NCBI GenBank assembly: GCA_002418595.1
Contig: DIEK01000119.1
Coordinates: 1 to 24,922, forward strand
Reading direction: 5' to 3'
Length of the DNA stretch: 24,922 nt
From: Candidatus Omnitrophica bacterium UBA5776
GTDB taxonomy: Bacteria > Omnitrophota > Gorgyraeia > Gygaellales > Profunditerraquicolaceae
The translations under genes and the position numbers were made by a program. Position 1 is the first letter of the stretch. Each line of letters opens with the position of its first letter. Below the pieces are notes generated by a model that saw only the letters and a program-made list of their open reading frames with translations, had not been told where the DNA came from and searched no databases. Of the stretch, positions 1-6,714 are shown in pieces.

Positions 1-626
1 CGGGTGGAAGAGGCGCGTATGCCGAGCTTCTCCTCTTTTTTGCCGAAGGTGAAACCGGGCGTGCCTTTCTCCACGATGAAGGCCGAAGCGCCCCTGGCGC
101 CTTTGTTCTTGTCGGTCATCGCCACCACGGTATAAGTCTCCGCGTCCCCCCCGTTGGTTATGAAATGCTTCATACCATTAAGAATGTAATGATCCCCTTT
201 CTTGACGGCCGTGGTCTTGATCGAGGCGGCGTCGGAGCCGGCTTCCGGCTCAGTCAGTCCGAACGCGGCTATCTTCTTTCCCTTTGCCAGATCCGGAAGG
301 TATTTCTTTTTCTGCTGGTCGTTGCCGAAAAGCACTATCGGGAACGTCCCCAGCGCGGAGGCCGCGTAGCAGACGGCGATACCGCCGCAGGCGCGCGAAA
401 ACTCCTCGGTGGCCAGGCAGAGGTTAAGCACGTTGACCCCCATACCGCCGTATTCTTCCGGGATAAACAACCCGAACATGTCGGATTCACCGGCAACCTT
501 CATCACGTCCCAGGGGAATTCTTCGGTCAAATCGTATTTGGCGGCGACCGGGCGGATCTTCTCCTCCGCGATCTTGTGCGCCAATTCCTTTATCATTTTC
601 TGTTCTTCCGTAAGTAAATAATCCAT
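1..626 (-). CDS. Acyl-CoA dehydrogenase, N-terminal 208 residues (cut by window edge)
   Basis: The frame opens with ATG at 626-624 behind an AGAGGTC ribosome-binding site and stays open to the window edge, so only the N-terminal half of a normally ~380-residue flavoenzyme is visible. It begins MDYLLTEEQKMIKELAHKIA, the standard helical N-terminal domain. It then shows the mid-domain signatures CYAASALG, AAFGLTEPEAGSDAA and HFITNGG, and reaches the conserved KLGIRASST segment near the window edge. The family oxidises acyl-CoA to enoyl-CoA with FAD, passing electrons to electron-transfer flavoprotein. Short-chain (butyryl-CoA type) enzymes look closest, but the substrate cannot be fixed because the catalytic Glu lies in the missing part. 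The gene follows the acetyltransferase gene after 72 bp on the same strand. Confidence 0.93.
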   Translation of the reverse strand, partial: MDYLLTEEQKMIKELAHKIAEEKIRPVAAKYDLTEEFPWDVMKVAGESDMFGLFIPEEYGGMGVNVLNLCLATEEFSRACGGIAVCYAASALGTFPIVLFGNDQQKKKYLPDLAKGKKIAAFGLTEPEAGSDAASIKTTAVKKGDHYILNGMKHFITNGGDAETYTVVAMTDKNKGARGASAFIVEKGTPGFTFGKKEEKLGIRASST

Positions 627-698
627 TTTATGACCTCTCTTCTTTGGTTACAGGTTCATTCCTTGTGCGGGATACCACCTGCCATGCCGCGCATTATA

Positions 699-1187
699 TT
701 ACAATTTCTTCAAAAGCGCAACTTCTTTGCAATCGGGGAACTTCGGACAGTGAATACATTCCGCCCATATCTTGTGCGGCAGTTTTGAATGCGCGATCCT
801 GCGGAATCCCATCTTTTGGAAAAAACCCGGCTGGTAGGTAAGCGCGAAAATGCTTTCCGCTCCCATCTTCGCGGCATCCTTAATACAATTCTCGACCAGC
901 TGCCTGCCTATTCCTTTCTTCCAATGCCCGCGCTCCACAGCCAGAGACTTAACCTCTGCCAATTCCTCCCAGCAAAAATGCAGGGCGCAGCATCCGATTA
1001 TCCTGCCTCCCCGCTCATAGACCCAAAAATCCCTGATGTTCTCATAGAGCTCGTTCAGCGCGCGCGGAAGCATCAGGTCCCGGCGCGCGAATCTGTTGAT
1101 CAACAGTTGTATCGGTTTAATATCTTTGATACAGGCCTTACGGATCAGTCCCTGCCGTGAAACCGCTTTAATCTTATAGGTCTGCAT
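699..1187 (-). CDS. GNAT acetyltransferase, short N-acetylglutamate synthase type
   Basis: This 162-residue GNAT-fold protein starts one base after the glgC stop codon. It shows RKACIKDIKPIQLLINRFA at residues 17-35, LMLPRALNELYENIRDFWV (38-56), the acetyl-CoA-binding segment RGHWKKGIGRQLV, and the tail LTYQPGFFQKMGF followed by a Cys-rich CIHCPKFPDC. That combination is typical of the small single-domain enzymes that make N-acetylglutamate, the first step of arginine synthesis, in bacteria lacking full-length ArgA or bifunctional ArgJ. No other arginine genes are in the window, so the role rests on family resemblance. A different amino-acid N-acetyltransferase activity remains possible. Confidence 0.85.
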   Translation of the reverse strand: MQTYKIKAVSRQGLIRKACIKDIKPIQLLINRFARRDLMLPRALNELYENIRDFWVYERGGRIIGCCALHFCWEELAEVKSLAVERGHWKKGIGRQLVENCIKDAAKMGAESIFALTYQPGFFQKMGFRRIAHSKLPHKIWAECIHCPKFPDCKEVALLKKL

Positions 1188-1188
1188 T

Positions 1189-2415
1189 TTATTTTATCTC
1201 CGTGCCTTTTGCCACCACCACGATCCCGTTGTCCGTCACGAAAAACCTTTTCCTGTCCTCTTGCGCGTCGTAACCGATAACCATCCCCTGCGGGATGTTC
1301 ACGTCTTTATCTATGATGGCGTTCTTTATCTTTGCGTATCTGCCGACGTTGACCCCTTCCATAAGGATCGAATCGGATATTTGAGAATAACTGTTGACGC
1401 GCACCTGAGGAGCAAGCACACTGCGCTGGACGCGGCCGCCGCTGACGATACAGCCGCCGGAAACCAACGAATCCAGCACCAGCCCCACCCTTCCGGTTAT
1501 CTCCTCTCCGGCGAAGACCGTCTTGGCGGGCGGGCACTGTTCTTGGTAAGTCCGCAAAGGCCATTCCCTGTCGTAAAGGTTGAAAACCGGATCCACCTGC
1601 ACCAGGTCGAGATTGGCCTCGTAATACGCGGATATCGTGCCTATATCCCTCCAGTACGCCGGGCAGCCGCTTCTCTTGTCGAGAAAATTATACGCGGATA
1701 TCCGCATCCCTTTACGGATCATGCGCGGGATGATATCTTTGCCGAAATCGTGGCTGGAATCTTTTCTTCGCGAGTCGTCCTGCAGTTCCTGAAGCAGGAT
1801 TTTGCTGTCGAAGACGTATATCCCCCGAGAGGCATATATCGTATCCGGCTTGCCGGGAATAGTCTTGGGCAGGGCGGGCTTTTCCTCAAAACCCGTGACC
1901 AGACAATCGCCGTCCACCTGCACCACGCCCAGGCTGCGGCTGTTTTCCTTAGGCACCTCTACCACTCCAACCGTAAGATCGGCCTCAGTGTCGCGGTGAA
2001 AATCTATCATCGAATAATAATTCATCCTGTAAATGTGATCGCCGGAAAGGATAAGGACCTCGTCCGGCTTATCCATCTCCAGGGCATAGACGTTCTGAAA
2101 AATGGCATCCGCCGTCCCCAGATACCAGGTTTCCCCCACCCTCTGCTGGGCCGGGAGCAACTCTATGTATTCGCCCAATTCGCTGGCAAGAATGTTCCAG
2201 CCCAGGCGGATATGCCTATGCAGGGAAGCCGATTTGTATTGGGTAAGTATGTAAACGCGGCGCAGTCCGGAATTGATGCAGTTGCTCAAAGAAAAATCTA
2301 TAATCCGGTATATCCCGCCGAAAGGCACGGCCGGTTTAGTGCGATCCTTGGTCAACGGCCAGAGCCGTTCGCCCTTGCCGCCGGCCATAATAAAAGTAAG
2401 CACCCTGCGCATCAT
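1189..2415 (-). CDS. glgC: Glucose-1-phosphate adenylyltransferase (ADP-glucose pyrophosphorylase)
   Basis: The 408-residue protein makes ADP-glucose from ATP and glucose-1-phosphate, normally the committed step of glycogen synthesis. Near the N-terminus are the nucleotide-binding loop AGGKGERLWPLT (11-22) and the conserved KPAVPFGGIYRIIDFSLSNC. The mid part has LSGDHIYRMNY and the glucose-1-phosphate region GFEEKP. The C-terminus has the left-handed beta-helix repeats expected for the regulatory domain. Length is normal. Its ATG overlaps the marC stop by 4 bp, and the acetyltransferase starts 1 bp after its own stop, so the three genes are cotranscribed. No glycogen synthase is in the window, but the TreT-type enzyme at the other end can use ADP-glucose. 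Confidence 0.96.
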   Translation of the reverse strand: MMRRVLTFIMAGGKGERLWPLTKDRTKPAVPFGGIYRIIDFSLSNCINSGLRRVYILTQYKSASLHRHIRLGWNILASELGEYIELLPAQQRVGETWYLGTADAIFQNVYALEMDKPDEVLILSGDHIYRMNYYSMIDFHRDTEADLTVGVVEVPKENSRSLGVVQVDGDCLVTGFEEKPALPKTIPGKPDTIYASRGIYVFDSKILLQELQDDSRRKDSSHDFGKDIIPRMIRKGMRISAYNFLDKRSGCPAYWRDIGTISAYYEANLDLVQVDPVFNLYDREWPLRTYQEQCPPAKTVFAGEEITGRVGLVLDSLVSGGCIVSGGRVQRSVLAPQVRVNSYSQISDSILMEGVNVGRYAKIKNAIIDKDVNIPQGMVIGYDAQEDRKRFFVTDNGIVVVAKGTEIK

Positions 2416-3011
2416 GGAAATATCACTCCCGTCACCCCCCGCCTGACCATCATCACCCCGATGGCGGCAAGCAGGATATACATTATCTTGGAAAAAGCGC
2501 GCGTCCCGCCCTCGCCGAAAAACTTGATCAAGAAATCAGCTTTCTTAAGCGTAAACCAGACAATCAGCATATTCAACGCCAGCGATACCATGCTCGGGAC
2601 TATCCCGTAGCTGTCCAGCATAATTAAAGTGGTGGTCAACACCGCCGGGCCGGTGATTAACGGCATCCCCAGGGGGAAAACCCCCACGTCCTTTTCTTTC
2701 TCCCCGTATAAAGGCATTTTAGATGCCCCCGGGAACAACAGGCGCAGGGAGATCACGAAAAGAAGCAGGCCTCCGGCGATCTGAAAATCGGAGATGGTGA
2801 TCCCCAGAAAACGCAGGACAAGTTTGCCGATCAGCATAAAAAGAACGGCAACCGCGGCGGCGGTACGCACGGATTCGGCGATGACGCGTTCCCTCGCTTT
2901 AGTCCCCAGATTATTCACCAGGGAAATGAACAAAGGAATATTACCGATGGCGTCAACGGCAACAAACAGTGGTATGAAAGCGAGAAAAAACGGCTCCAGC
3001 ACCTTGAACAT
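2412..3011 (-). CDS. MarC family integral membrane protein
   Basis: This 199-residue, six-helix membrane protein carries the MarC/NAAT family signature FPLGMPLITGPAVL at about 113-126 and an N-terminal VDAIGNIPLFISL segment. Members were once linked to multiple antibiotic resistance in E. coli; that link is now doubted, some are reported as amino-acid transporters, and the function of most is unknown. GGAGG sits 7 nt before the ATG. It is the first gene of a minus-strand unit with glgC. The 305-bp upstream region contains inverted repeats and a terminator that insulates it from the toxin-antitoxin module. Confidence 0.93.
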   Translation of the reverse strand: MFKVLEPFFLAFIPLFVAVDAIGNIPLFISLVNNLGTKARERVIAESVRTAAAVAVLFMLIGKLVLRFLGITISDFQIAGGLLLFVISLRLLFPGASKMPLYGEKEKDVGVFPLGMPLITGPAVLTTTLIMLDSYGIVPSMVSLALNMLIVWFTLKKADFLIKFFGEGGTRAFSKIMYILLAAIGVMMVRRGVTGVIFP

Positions 3012-3083
3012 CTACTGCCCTCCGCTACGAACTCAAGGGATATGACATTAAAATGCTTTACGAGGATTGTTTTAAGTTAACAC

Positions 3084-3114
3084 AAAAACGCCTCTGCCGC
3101 AAGGGAAAAGGCGT
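3084..3114 (-). terminator. Intrinsic terminator after the HigBA-like module
   Basis: On the minus strand ACGCCT (3114-3109) pairs with AGGCGT (3093-3088) across a 15-base loop and is followed by TTTTT. It lies downstream of the antitoxin stop (3317) and just before marC, so it should separate the TA transcript from the marC-glgC unit. The stem is only 6 bp with a large loop, hence moderate confidence. Confidence 0.5.
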
Positions 3115-3174
3115 AAAAGCGGATTTTGGGTTTTAGGTTCTGGGTTCTACGAAAAATAATCCCGGGTTTATGTA

Positions 3175-3248
3175 TATATTGCGTCTCAATATACCGCTGA
3201 ACGTATGTTAGTTTAAGTTTTAGCGCTATATAACGCTAAATGTTAAAC
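3175..3248. repeat. Two inverted repeats in the 3012-3316 gene-free stretch
   Basis: The 305 bp between marC and the antitoxin gene have no credible gene. TATATTG (3175-3181) and CAATATA (3187-3193) form a perfect inverted repeat with a 5-bp spacer. A larger 38-bp palindrome spans 3211-3248: GTTTAA/TTAAAC outer arms, TTTAGCG/CGCTAAA inner arms, and an AT-rich centre. They could be operators, a recombination site, or remnants of a transposable end. Nothing in the neighbourhood decides which. Confidence 0.5.
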
Positions 3249-3316
3249 GAGACTATAATAAGTATCCCTTATTTAAACGTATATACAAGTTTTCCCACAA
3301 TCAGATAAGCGGTAAT

Positions 3317-3649
3317 TCAGGCGGCAAGCAAGACATTAGTTGAAGCGGATTTTTCGTCTTTAGTCTTGGGCTTTATAATAATCTCCACATCTCTATCCAA
3401 TCTGTTAAGCAGAACCAAAAGCAGATCTAAAGAGAACATACTTAGCTTTCCGTTCACCAGACAGGAAATTTTTGATTGAGGAAGCCCGAGTAATCCAGAA
3501 GCCTCCTTTTGCGTGAGACCGCGTTCTTTTATAATTTCCGCGATACGCGACATTATCTGAGCGCGGGCTAACGTTCTTTGCGGATAAACGACACCAATAT
3601 CGGAGAATACATTACCACTGCCTCTATGAATGATCTTTTTTATTCTCAT
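3317..3649 (-). CDS. XRE-family antitoxin of a HigBA-like pair (COG5606 type)
   Basis: This 110-residue DNA-binding protein has its helix-turn-helix at about 46-65 (LTQKEASGLLGLPQSKISCL), preceded by an NVFSDIG motif and followed by the KLSMFSLDLLLVLLNRLDRD helix. These features mark the group of antitoxins paired with Gp49-like toxins. It should neutralise the upstream toxin and repress the shared promoter at the palindrome 4032-4049. The ATG follows the toxin stop by 3 bp and has its own site, AGAGGTGA, 7 nt upstream, which allows translational coupling. Gene order is toxin first, as in HigBA and unlike most type II modules. Confidence 0.88.
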   Translation of the reverse strand: MRIKKIIHRGSGNVFSDIGVVYPQRTLARAQIMSRIAEIIKERGLTQKEASGLLGLPQSKISCLVNGKLSMFSLDLLLVLLNRLDRDVEIIIKPKTKDEKSASTNVLLAA

Positions 3650-3652
3650 AAT

Positions 3653-4012
3653 TTATTCACCTCTCGCATAATTAGCTATATAATCCAGTTCCGCTATTTT
3701 TAATCGCCTTTTGATTAAATCCAAATCTTGTTTTGCTGTTTTAATACCATGCTTTGATTTCTTCTGAAAACAATGTAAAACATATATAACTTCTTTAAAA
3801 CTTACGGTATATACTGCACGATATGTATCCCCAGAGAAATCCTCAACGATCTCTAAAACTCCGGCGCCTCCAAATCCTTTCAATGGTTTTGCAATTGCAG
3901 GTTTTTCTCCCTTTTGCGCTTCGCGAAGAGCATAACCTATATCATCTTTCACTTCTTCAGGGAAACTCCTGATATCTTCGCGAGAAGAACCGATGAAATC
4001 CAACCTTTTCAT
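3653..4012 (-). CDS. HigB/RelE-superfamily toxin, phage Gp49-like (COG4679 type)
   Basis: The 119-residue product belongs to the phage-derived Gp49-like branch of the RelE/ParE fold, usually ribosome-dependent mRNA endonucleases. Visible features are FPEEVKDDIGYALREAQKG (17-35), AKPLKGFGGAGVLEIVED (41-58), the core strand TYRAVYTV (63-70) with a likely functional Arg65, and CFQKKSKHGIKT (81-92). The frame could open at 4039 or 4018, but 4012 is preferred. An ATG at 4039 would lie upstream of the predicted transcription start, inside the promoter spacer, whereas GGAG (4023-4020) sits 7 nt before the ATG at 4012. The antitoxin gene follows 3 bp after the stop. Confidence 0.86.
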   Translation of the reverse strand: MKRLDFIGSSREDIRSFPEEVKDDIGYALREAQKGEKPAIAKPLKGFGGAGVLEIVEDFSGDTYRAVYTVSFKEVIYVLHCFQKKSKHGIKTAKQDLDLIKRRLKIAELDYIANYARGE

Positions 4013-4029
4013 CTTCATTCTCCATTCAA

Positions 4030-4058
4030 AATATACCATATTTGGTATAAGATGTCAA
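4030..4058 (-). promoter_or_regulatory. Sigma70 promoter of the HigBA-like pair with operator in the spacer
   Basis: On the minus strand TTGACA (4058-4053) and TATATT (4035-4030) are separated by exactly 17 bp. A perfect inverted repeat, TATACCA-TATT-TGGTATA read on plus (4032-4049), covers most of the spacer and part of the -10 box. A repressor bound there would exclude RNA polymerase, which fits classic autoregulation by the antitoxin or the TA complex. Confidence 0.82.
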
Positions 4059-4153
4059 GTATACTGCTTTACTGCAGAATCTTCATCGGCTGCTTCAACT
4101 TTTCCAGAAGAGCATACTCCTTCATCATCTCTTGCACGATAATTAAAGAACAT
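4055..4153 (-). pseudogene. N-terminal relic of a GspF/PilC-type secretion protein
   Basis: An ATG at 4153 opens a 32-codon frame ending in TGA at 4057-4055. The peptide contains FNYRARDDEG, SGKVEAADEDSAVKQ and a final YT, which matches the start of type II secretion/type IV pilus F proteins (pattern YkArd..G....G.ieA.sedeAv.qL). The remaining ~370 residues are absent, and the stop codon is built from the TTGACA promoter element of the TA module. The simplest reading is that the TA cassette arrived by a junction inside an F-type gene. The stretch is short, so chance resemblance is possible. The rest of 4154-4233 holds nothing recognisable. Confidence 0.42.
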
Positions 4154-4233
4154 CGGGCTGGCCCTTTCAACTTATGTATTCGCTGCTATAACACACAAGA
4201 ATATTAAGTGTCTTATCGGAAACTTAAAGTATC

Positions 4234-4656
4234 CTAACCATGTAATACGAATGGTGTCCCGGCTTTTATAATCATAGCGCCTAAGAAAGAAAAAATAATG
4301 TTAATTGCATTACCGATAAGAAATATATTAAAAGTTCTACCCGTGTCATTTTTCCATCCAGCCCAATGAACACTCGTTTTTACTCCCAACCAAACTGCAA
4401 TCCCTTGAGGCCAATTGTTTATAAAAGCGATTGTAAACATAAGTAATTCACAGCGTCCCAACCACCCAACTATTTCTCGTCCTTTAGGATGAATAACCTT
4501 TTCGTCAGGGAAATCGCTTTTAAATCTCGGCCAAAGTTCTTTATCAACTATATGGCTACAAACATAGTGCCCAATGATCAAAGAAATCCAAGATCCTATA
4601 ATCCACAAAAACACTCCTAAACCCCAGCCATAAAAAGGTACTTTTAATTCTAACAT
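4234..4656 (-). CDS. Small three-helix membrane protein of unknown function
   Basis: I do not recognise this 140-residue protein. Hydrophobic segments lie at about 11-33, 70-92 and 109-131. Between the first two is a polar, charged loop (VDKELWPRFKSDFPDEKVIH). Trp is frequent (GWLGR, WPQG, HWAGW). A frame could start at 4692, but AAGGAG lies 6 nt upstream of the ATG at 4656, so that start is used. The gene sits between two toxin-antitoxin modules and 48 bp below a strong terminator, and its sequence is AT-richer than the housekeeping genes. Both points suggest an acquired gene. A role in defence or as a membrane effector is only a guess. Confidence 0.62.
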   Translation of the reverse strand: MLELKVPFYGWGLGVFLWIIGSWISLIIGHYVCSHIVDKELWPRFKSDFPDEKVIHPKGREIVGWLGRCELLMFTIAFINNWPQGIAVWLGVKTSVHWAGWKNDTGRTFNIFLIGNAINIIFSFLGAMIIKAGTPFVLHG

Positions 4657-4703
4657 GGTAACTCCTTTCCCAGAATATAGACTATAAAACACTTTTATCC
4701 AAT

Positions 4704-4732
4704 AAAAAACCTCCGCTTTTTAGGCGAAGGTT
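4704..4732 (-). terminator. Strong intrinsic terminator just upstream of the small membrane protein gene
   Basis: In minus-strand RNA AACCUUCGC (4732-4724) pairs with GCGGAGGUU (4716-4708), using one G-U wobble, and is followed by six U. It ends 47 bp before the ATG at 4656. Two readings are open: it ends a transcript coming from the hipBST side or from an unrecognised RNA in 4733-5512, or it is an attenuator in the leader of the membrane protein. A 27-codon minus frame (4803-4720) runs into the stem, as leader peptides do, but it has no clear ribosome-binding site. Confidence 0.72.
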
Positions 4733-5025
4733 ATGGTATCCGACATACAGATTGATTCTTCACGTCGCGTTGCGAGTAATCGGCAACGGATTCCTTGCGG
4801 CATAGTATGAGGCCCCTTCTCACAAACAAATGTTAAACTTCTTTTATTTGACTGAAGGAAGAATAGACGTTACCTATTACCACAAATAATGTTATGTCAT
4901 TCTCTCATCGCAGACAACAGGCGTCAAGGAATTTCATTTACCCCCCCTCCATTCAAACGATTTCGAGGTACGGAGTCCTATTATTTTATTCTCCTACGCA
5001 AAAACCTCGGGCACCTGGTCTGAAC

Positions 5026-5086
5026 CCTTCGACAAGTTTTAATGGTAAGCAAAGTCGAATCCGATCGGGATAAACTTCGTCGAAGG
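5026..5086. repeat. 61-bp inverted repeat with CCTTCGAC ends
   Basis: CCTTCGAC-AAGTTTTA (5026-5041) and TAAACTTCGTCGAAGG (5071-5086) are inverted copies differing by a one-base bulge, with a 29-bp centre. The termini resemble short palindromic repeats scattered through many environmental bacterial genomes, so a REP/MITE-like unit is likely. Copy number elsewhere is unknown. Confidence 0.62.
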
Positions 5087-5156
5087 ATTAACCCGAAGAG
5101 CTTCATATTCACTTAAAACGATGTTAAAGAACAGTTACAAAATGAATATTTGCAAC

Positions 5157-5379
5157 AAAATGGAAACGGCAATTTTTGAGAGAATGCCGATTTTAGCCAA
5201 AGCATGCTTTTGTGGCTGAGGAAATCCCGTATTATGCTTTACGACATACGGGACGGCGAGGATGTCTGAGTCCGTCCTGGCGAAAGCCGACGGACGAGTT
5301 CCGCAGCCGCCGAGGACATCAAAAGAACTTTGGCGTAAAGAAATCGGCCCTGAACGAACAAATTTGGCGTTTTCATTTT
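5157..5379. repeat. 223-bp nested palindrome (MITE-like element or structured RNA)
   Basis: Paired segments nest from outside in: 5157-5176 with 5360-5379 (20 positions, about 17 paired), GCCGATTT 5186-5193 with AAATCGGC 5341-5348, and GCCAAAG 5196-5202 with CTTTGGC 5328-5334. The interior holds CCCGTAT 5226-5232 with ATACGGG 5246-5252, GATGTC 5261-5266 with GACATC 5315-5320, and a compact hairpin GTCCGTC 5270-5276 with GACGGAC 5289-5295. That hairpin is capped by GGC-GAAA-GCC, a GNRA-type tetraloop. The order of arms is consistent with one branched fold. No open frame lies inside. It could be a MITE able to form a cruciform, or a noncoding RNA with a terminal-pairing stem. Confidence 0.75.
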
Positions 5380-5470
5380 AAACCAGCCTGAACATTAGTT
5401 ATTAAATATTTCTTGTCACGATACTTTTTGTGGCAACTCTTGATCCTTGCCTATCTCAGTTATGCACCTT

Positions 5471-5511
5471 AAGGGTATCAGGGTTATGCGCCGCATAACC
5501 TACGTACCCTT
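5471..5511. repeat. Two-tier palindrome abutting the hipT stop codon
   Basis: AAGGGTA (5471-5477) pairs with TACCCTT (5505-5511), and inside it GGTTATGCG (5482-5490) pairs perfectly with CGCATAACC (5492-5500). On plus it is followed by a short T run, so it may terminate plus-strand transcription into hipT. On minus it has no U tract and may instead protect the 3' end of hipBST mRNA. The outer AGGGT/ACCCT words echo the operators upstream of hipB. Confidence 0.6.
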
Positions 5512-5512
5512 T

Positions 5513-6385
5513 TTATAGCTCAAGCCGTTGGAAGCGCTCAACCAGAAGTTTGTCGAACGCTTCGGCCAATTCCCCGGGAAGCAATGACTCCGCAAGCCTT
5601 GAACGAAACAGTTCTTTCTTCCCCATGAATTTCTCAAATCTGATCTTCTCGGGGATGCCAAGATAGTCCGCCAAAAGATCGATATCTCCCCGTTTGATCC
5701 GGCCCTTTTTCCCCTGAATGGTCAAAGCGGATTCCTCGGCCTCCTCAGGAATCACAATCCTGGAACAGACCAGATCATAGGCAGGCGCCAGACGCGCCAG
5801 TCCTTCTTCGTTATAAATAACGGAGTAATTCTTTACATGCGCGTCGCCGTTACCGATGAGAAAGTTGAACACGACGCGTTCAAAGAACAACTGCGCATCA
5901 AGCCCCGGGACCTCGGCGACGGTCTTTAACTTCTTTCCGATCTCCTCAACAGAGCCGTTGTATTTATCCTGCTTCTCCAGTATCTGGGAAAAATCCTCCT
6001 GATGGATCTTCCGCCGCCCCTCCCGGTCAAAACGCTTGACCACATAGGCCAAGCTTTGGTCCTTTAAATGCACCAAACAATGCGCCGGCACGGAGATCCC
6101 GATATCATCGGCGATCGTCATGCAAAGCTCTTCATTCTCCGGCAGGTTCGCGAACGCCTGCACCTGCGGCTTAAGAATGTATTGTCCGCCCTCAGCGGTC
6201 ACTTTCAGATGCGGATCACCTGAGCGGTCAGCCAATTTCACGGAAAGTTTTGGCTGCACTCCGGAGATCGACATCTTCCCGACCATCTCCTGGGCCTTTA
6301 ACGACACCCCGGCCAACGTCAAGTCAATAAACGGCTCTTTATCGACACCGAAAACCTTTCGCCATGCTGTTCTTCCTTTGTTCAT
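5513..6385 (-). CDS. hipT: HipT-type serine/threonine kinase toxin (short HipA)
   Basis: The 290-residue HipA-fold kinase lacks the N-terminal subdomain of classical HipA (~440 residues); that part is encoded by the preceding separate gene. It has the Gly-rich loop SISGVQPK (39-46), the ATP-site segment YILKPQ, the catalytic loop GNGDAHVKN (178-186, Asp181 the expected base) and the metal-binding PAYDL (201-205, Asp204). The SIS tripeptide at 39-41 matches the loop whose two serines are autophosphorylated in the E. coli HipT toxin. Known HipA/HipT kinases phosphorylate aminoacyl-tRNA synthetases and halt translation; the target here is unknown. The ATG overlaps the hipS stop by 4 bp, indicating coupled translation. 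Confidence 0.9.
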   Translation of the reverse strand: MNKGRTAWRKVFGVDKEPFIDLTLAGVSLKAQEMVGKMSISGVQPKLSVKLADRSGDPHLKVTAEGGQYILKPQVQAFANLPENEELCMTIADDIGISVPAHCLVHLKDQSLAYVVKRFDREGRRKIHQEDFSQILEKQDKYNGSVEEIGKKLKTVAEVPGLDAQLFFERVVFNFLIGNGDAHVKNYSVIYNEEGLARLAPAYDLVCSRIVIPEEAEESALTIQGKKGRIKRGDIDLLADYLGIPEKIRFEKFMGKKELFRSRLAESLLPGELAEAFDKLLVERFQRLEL

Positions 6386-6714
6386 TTTGCACCGCTTTCC
6401 CGGACAGTAACGGCGCCGATCGTGCTCTCACCGGTCATAAGCAATATCCCGAATTCATCCGTGCGATCGATCTTCTTCGTTGCGCACACGATGTCCCGAT
6501 ACCATCCTTCTGAATTCAAACCGGCAAAGAAAGGAAAAAGTATTGTTGATTCAAAAGGCTCCTCCCGCAAAGGCAAAGAAAGAGAAACCGCCTTCCCGCT
6601 CTTGAGATACGCGGCATCATAAATGAACCTGTAGCCCGCATCCGTTTCCTCAAGAATCCCTACAAAACGGTCTTGATAAAAGACATCCGCTTTTCTTATA
6701 TTATTCCTTGCCAT
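6382..6714 (-). CDS. hipS: HipS-type antitoxin (HipA N-terminal subdomain as a separate protein)
   Basis: This 110-residue protein corresponds to subdomain 1 of HipA: ADVFYQDRFVGILEE (9-23), YRFIYDAAYLKSG (28-40), SLSLPLREEPFES, LPFF-like FPFFAGLNSEGW (60-71) and GILLMTGESTIGAV near the end. A frame could extend to 6750, but the ATG at 6714 with GAGG about 9 nt upstream gives the normal family N-terminus. It overlaps hipB by 14 bp and hipT by 4 bp. In the E. coli HipBST system HipS, not HipB, is the main inhibitor and inserts a Trp into the HipT active site; Trp71 in SEGW is a candidate equivalent, though that residue is common in the domain generally. Confidence 0.86.
   Translation of the reverse strand: MARNNIRKADVFYQDRFVGILEETDAGYRFIYDAAYLKSGKAVSLSLPLREEPFESTILFPFFAGLNSEGWYRDIVCATKKIDRTDEFGILLMTGESTIGAVTVRESGAK

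Larger units (their letters stand above)
4733..5512. other. 780-bp gene-free stretch rich in inverted repeats
   Basis: No frame here resembles a protein. Besides the three elements listed separately (5026-5086, 5157-5379, 5471-5511), there is a small hairpin CGTTGC/GCAACG at 4768-4788 and another at 5413-5435 (TTGTCAC/GTGGCAA). The sequence alternates between AT-rich filler and GC-rich hairpins. That is the look of accumulated non-autonomous repeats or of a structured RNA, rather than eroded coding sequence. No tRNA, tmRNA, RNase P or SRP RNA signature was found by eye. Confidence 0.6.

Noticed and set aside
405..415. Acyl-CoA dehydrogenase as part of a beta-oxidation cluster
   Set aside because: No electron-transfer flavoprotein, thiolase or hydratase gene is in the window, so no pathway claim can be supported.
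1261..2610. A 449-codon plus-strand open frame antisense to glgC and the end of marC
   Set aside because: It is the shadow of glgC, whose codon use leaves the opposite strand open; its translation shows no recognisable motif or ribosome-binding site.
4733..5512. A housekeeping RNA (tmRNA, RNase P, SRP, 6S) in the long gap
   Set aside because: None of the conserved cores of these RNAs that I know could be found on either strand; only the inverted repeats remain.
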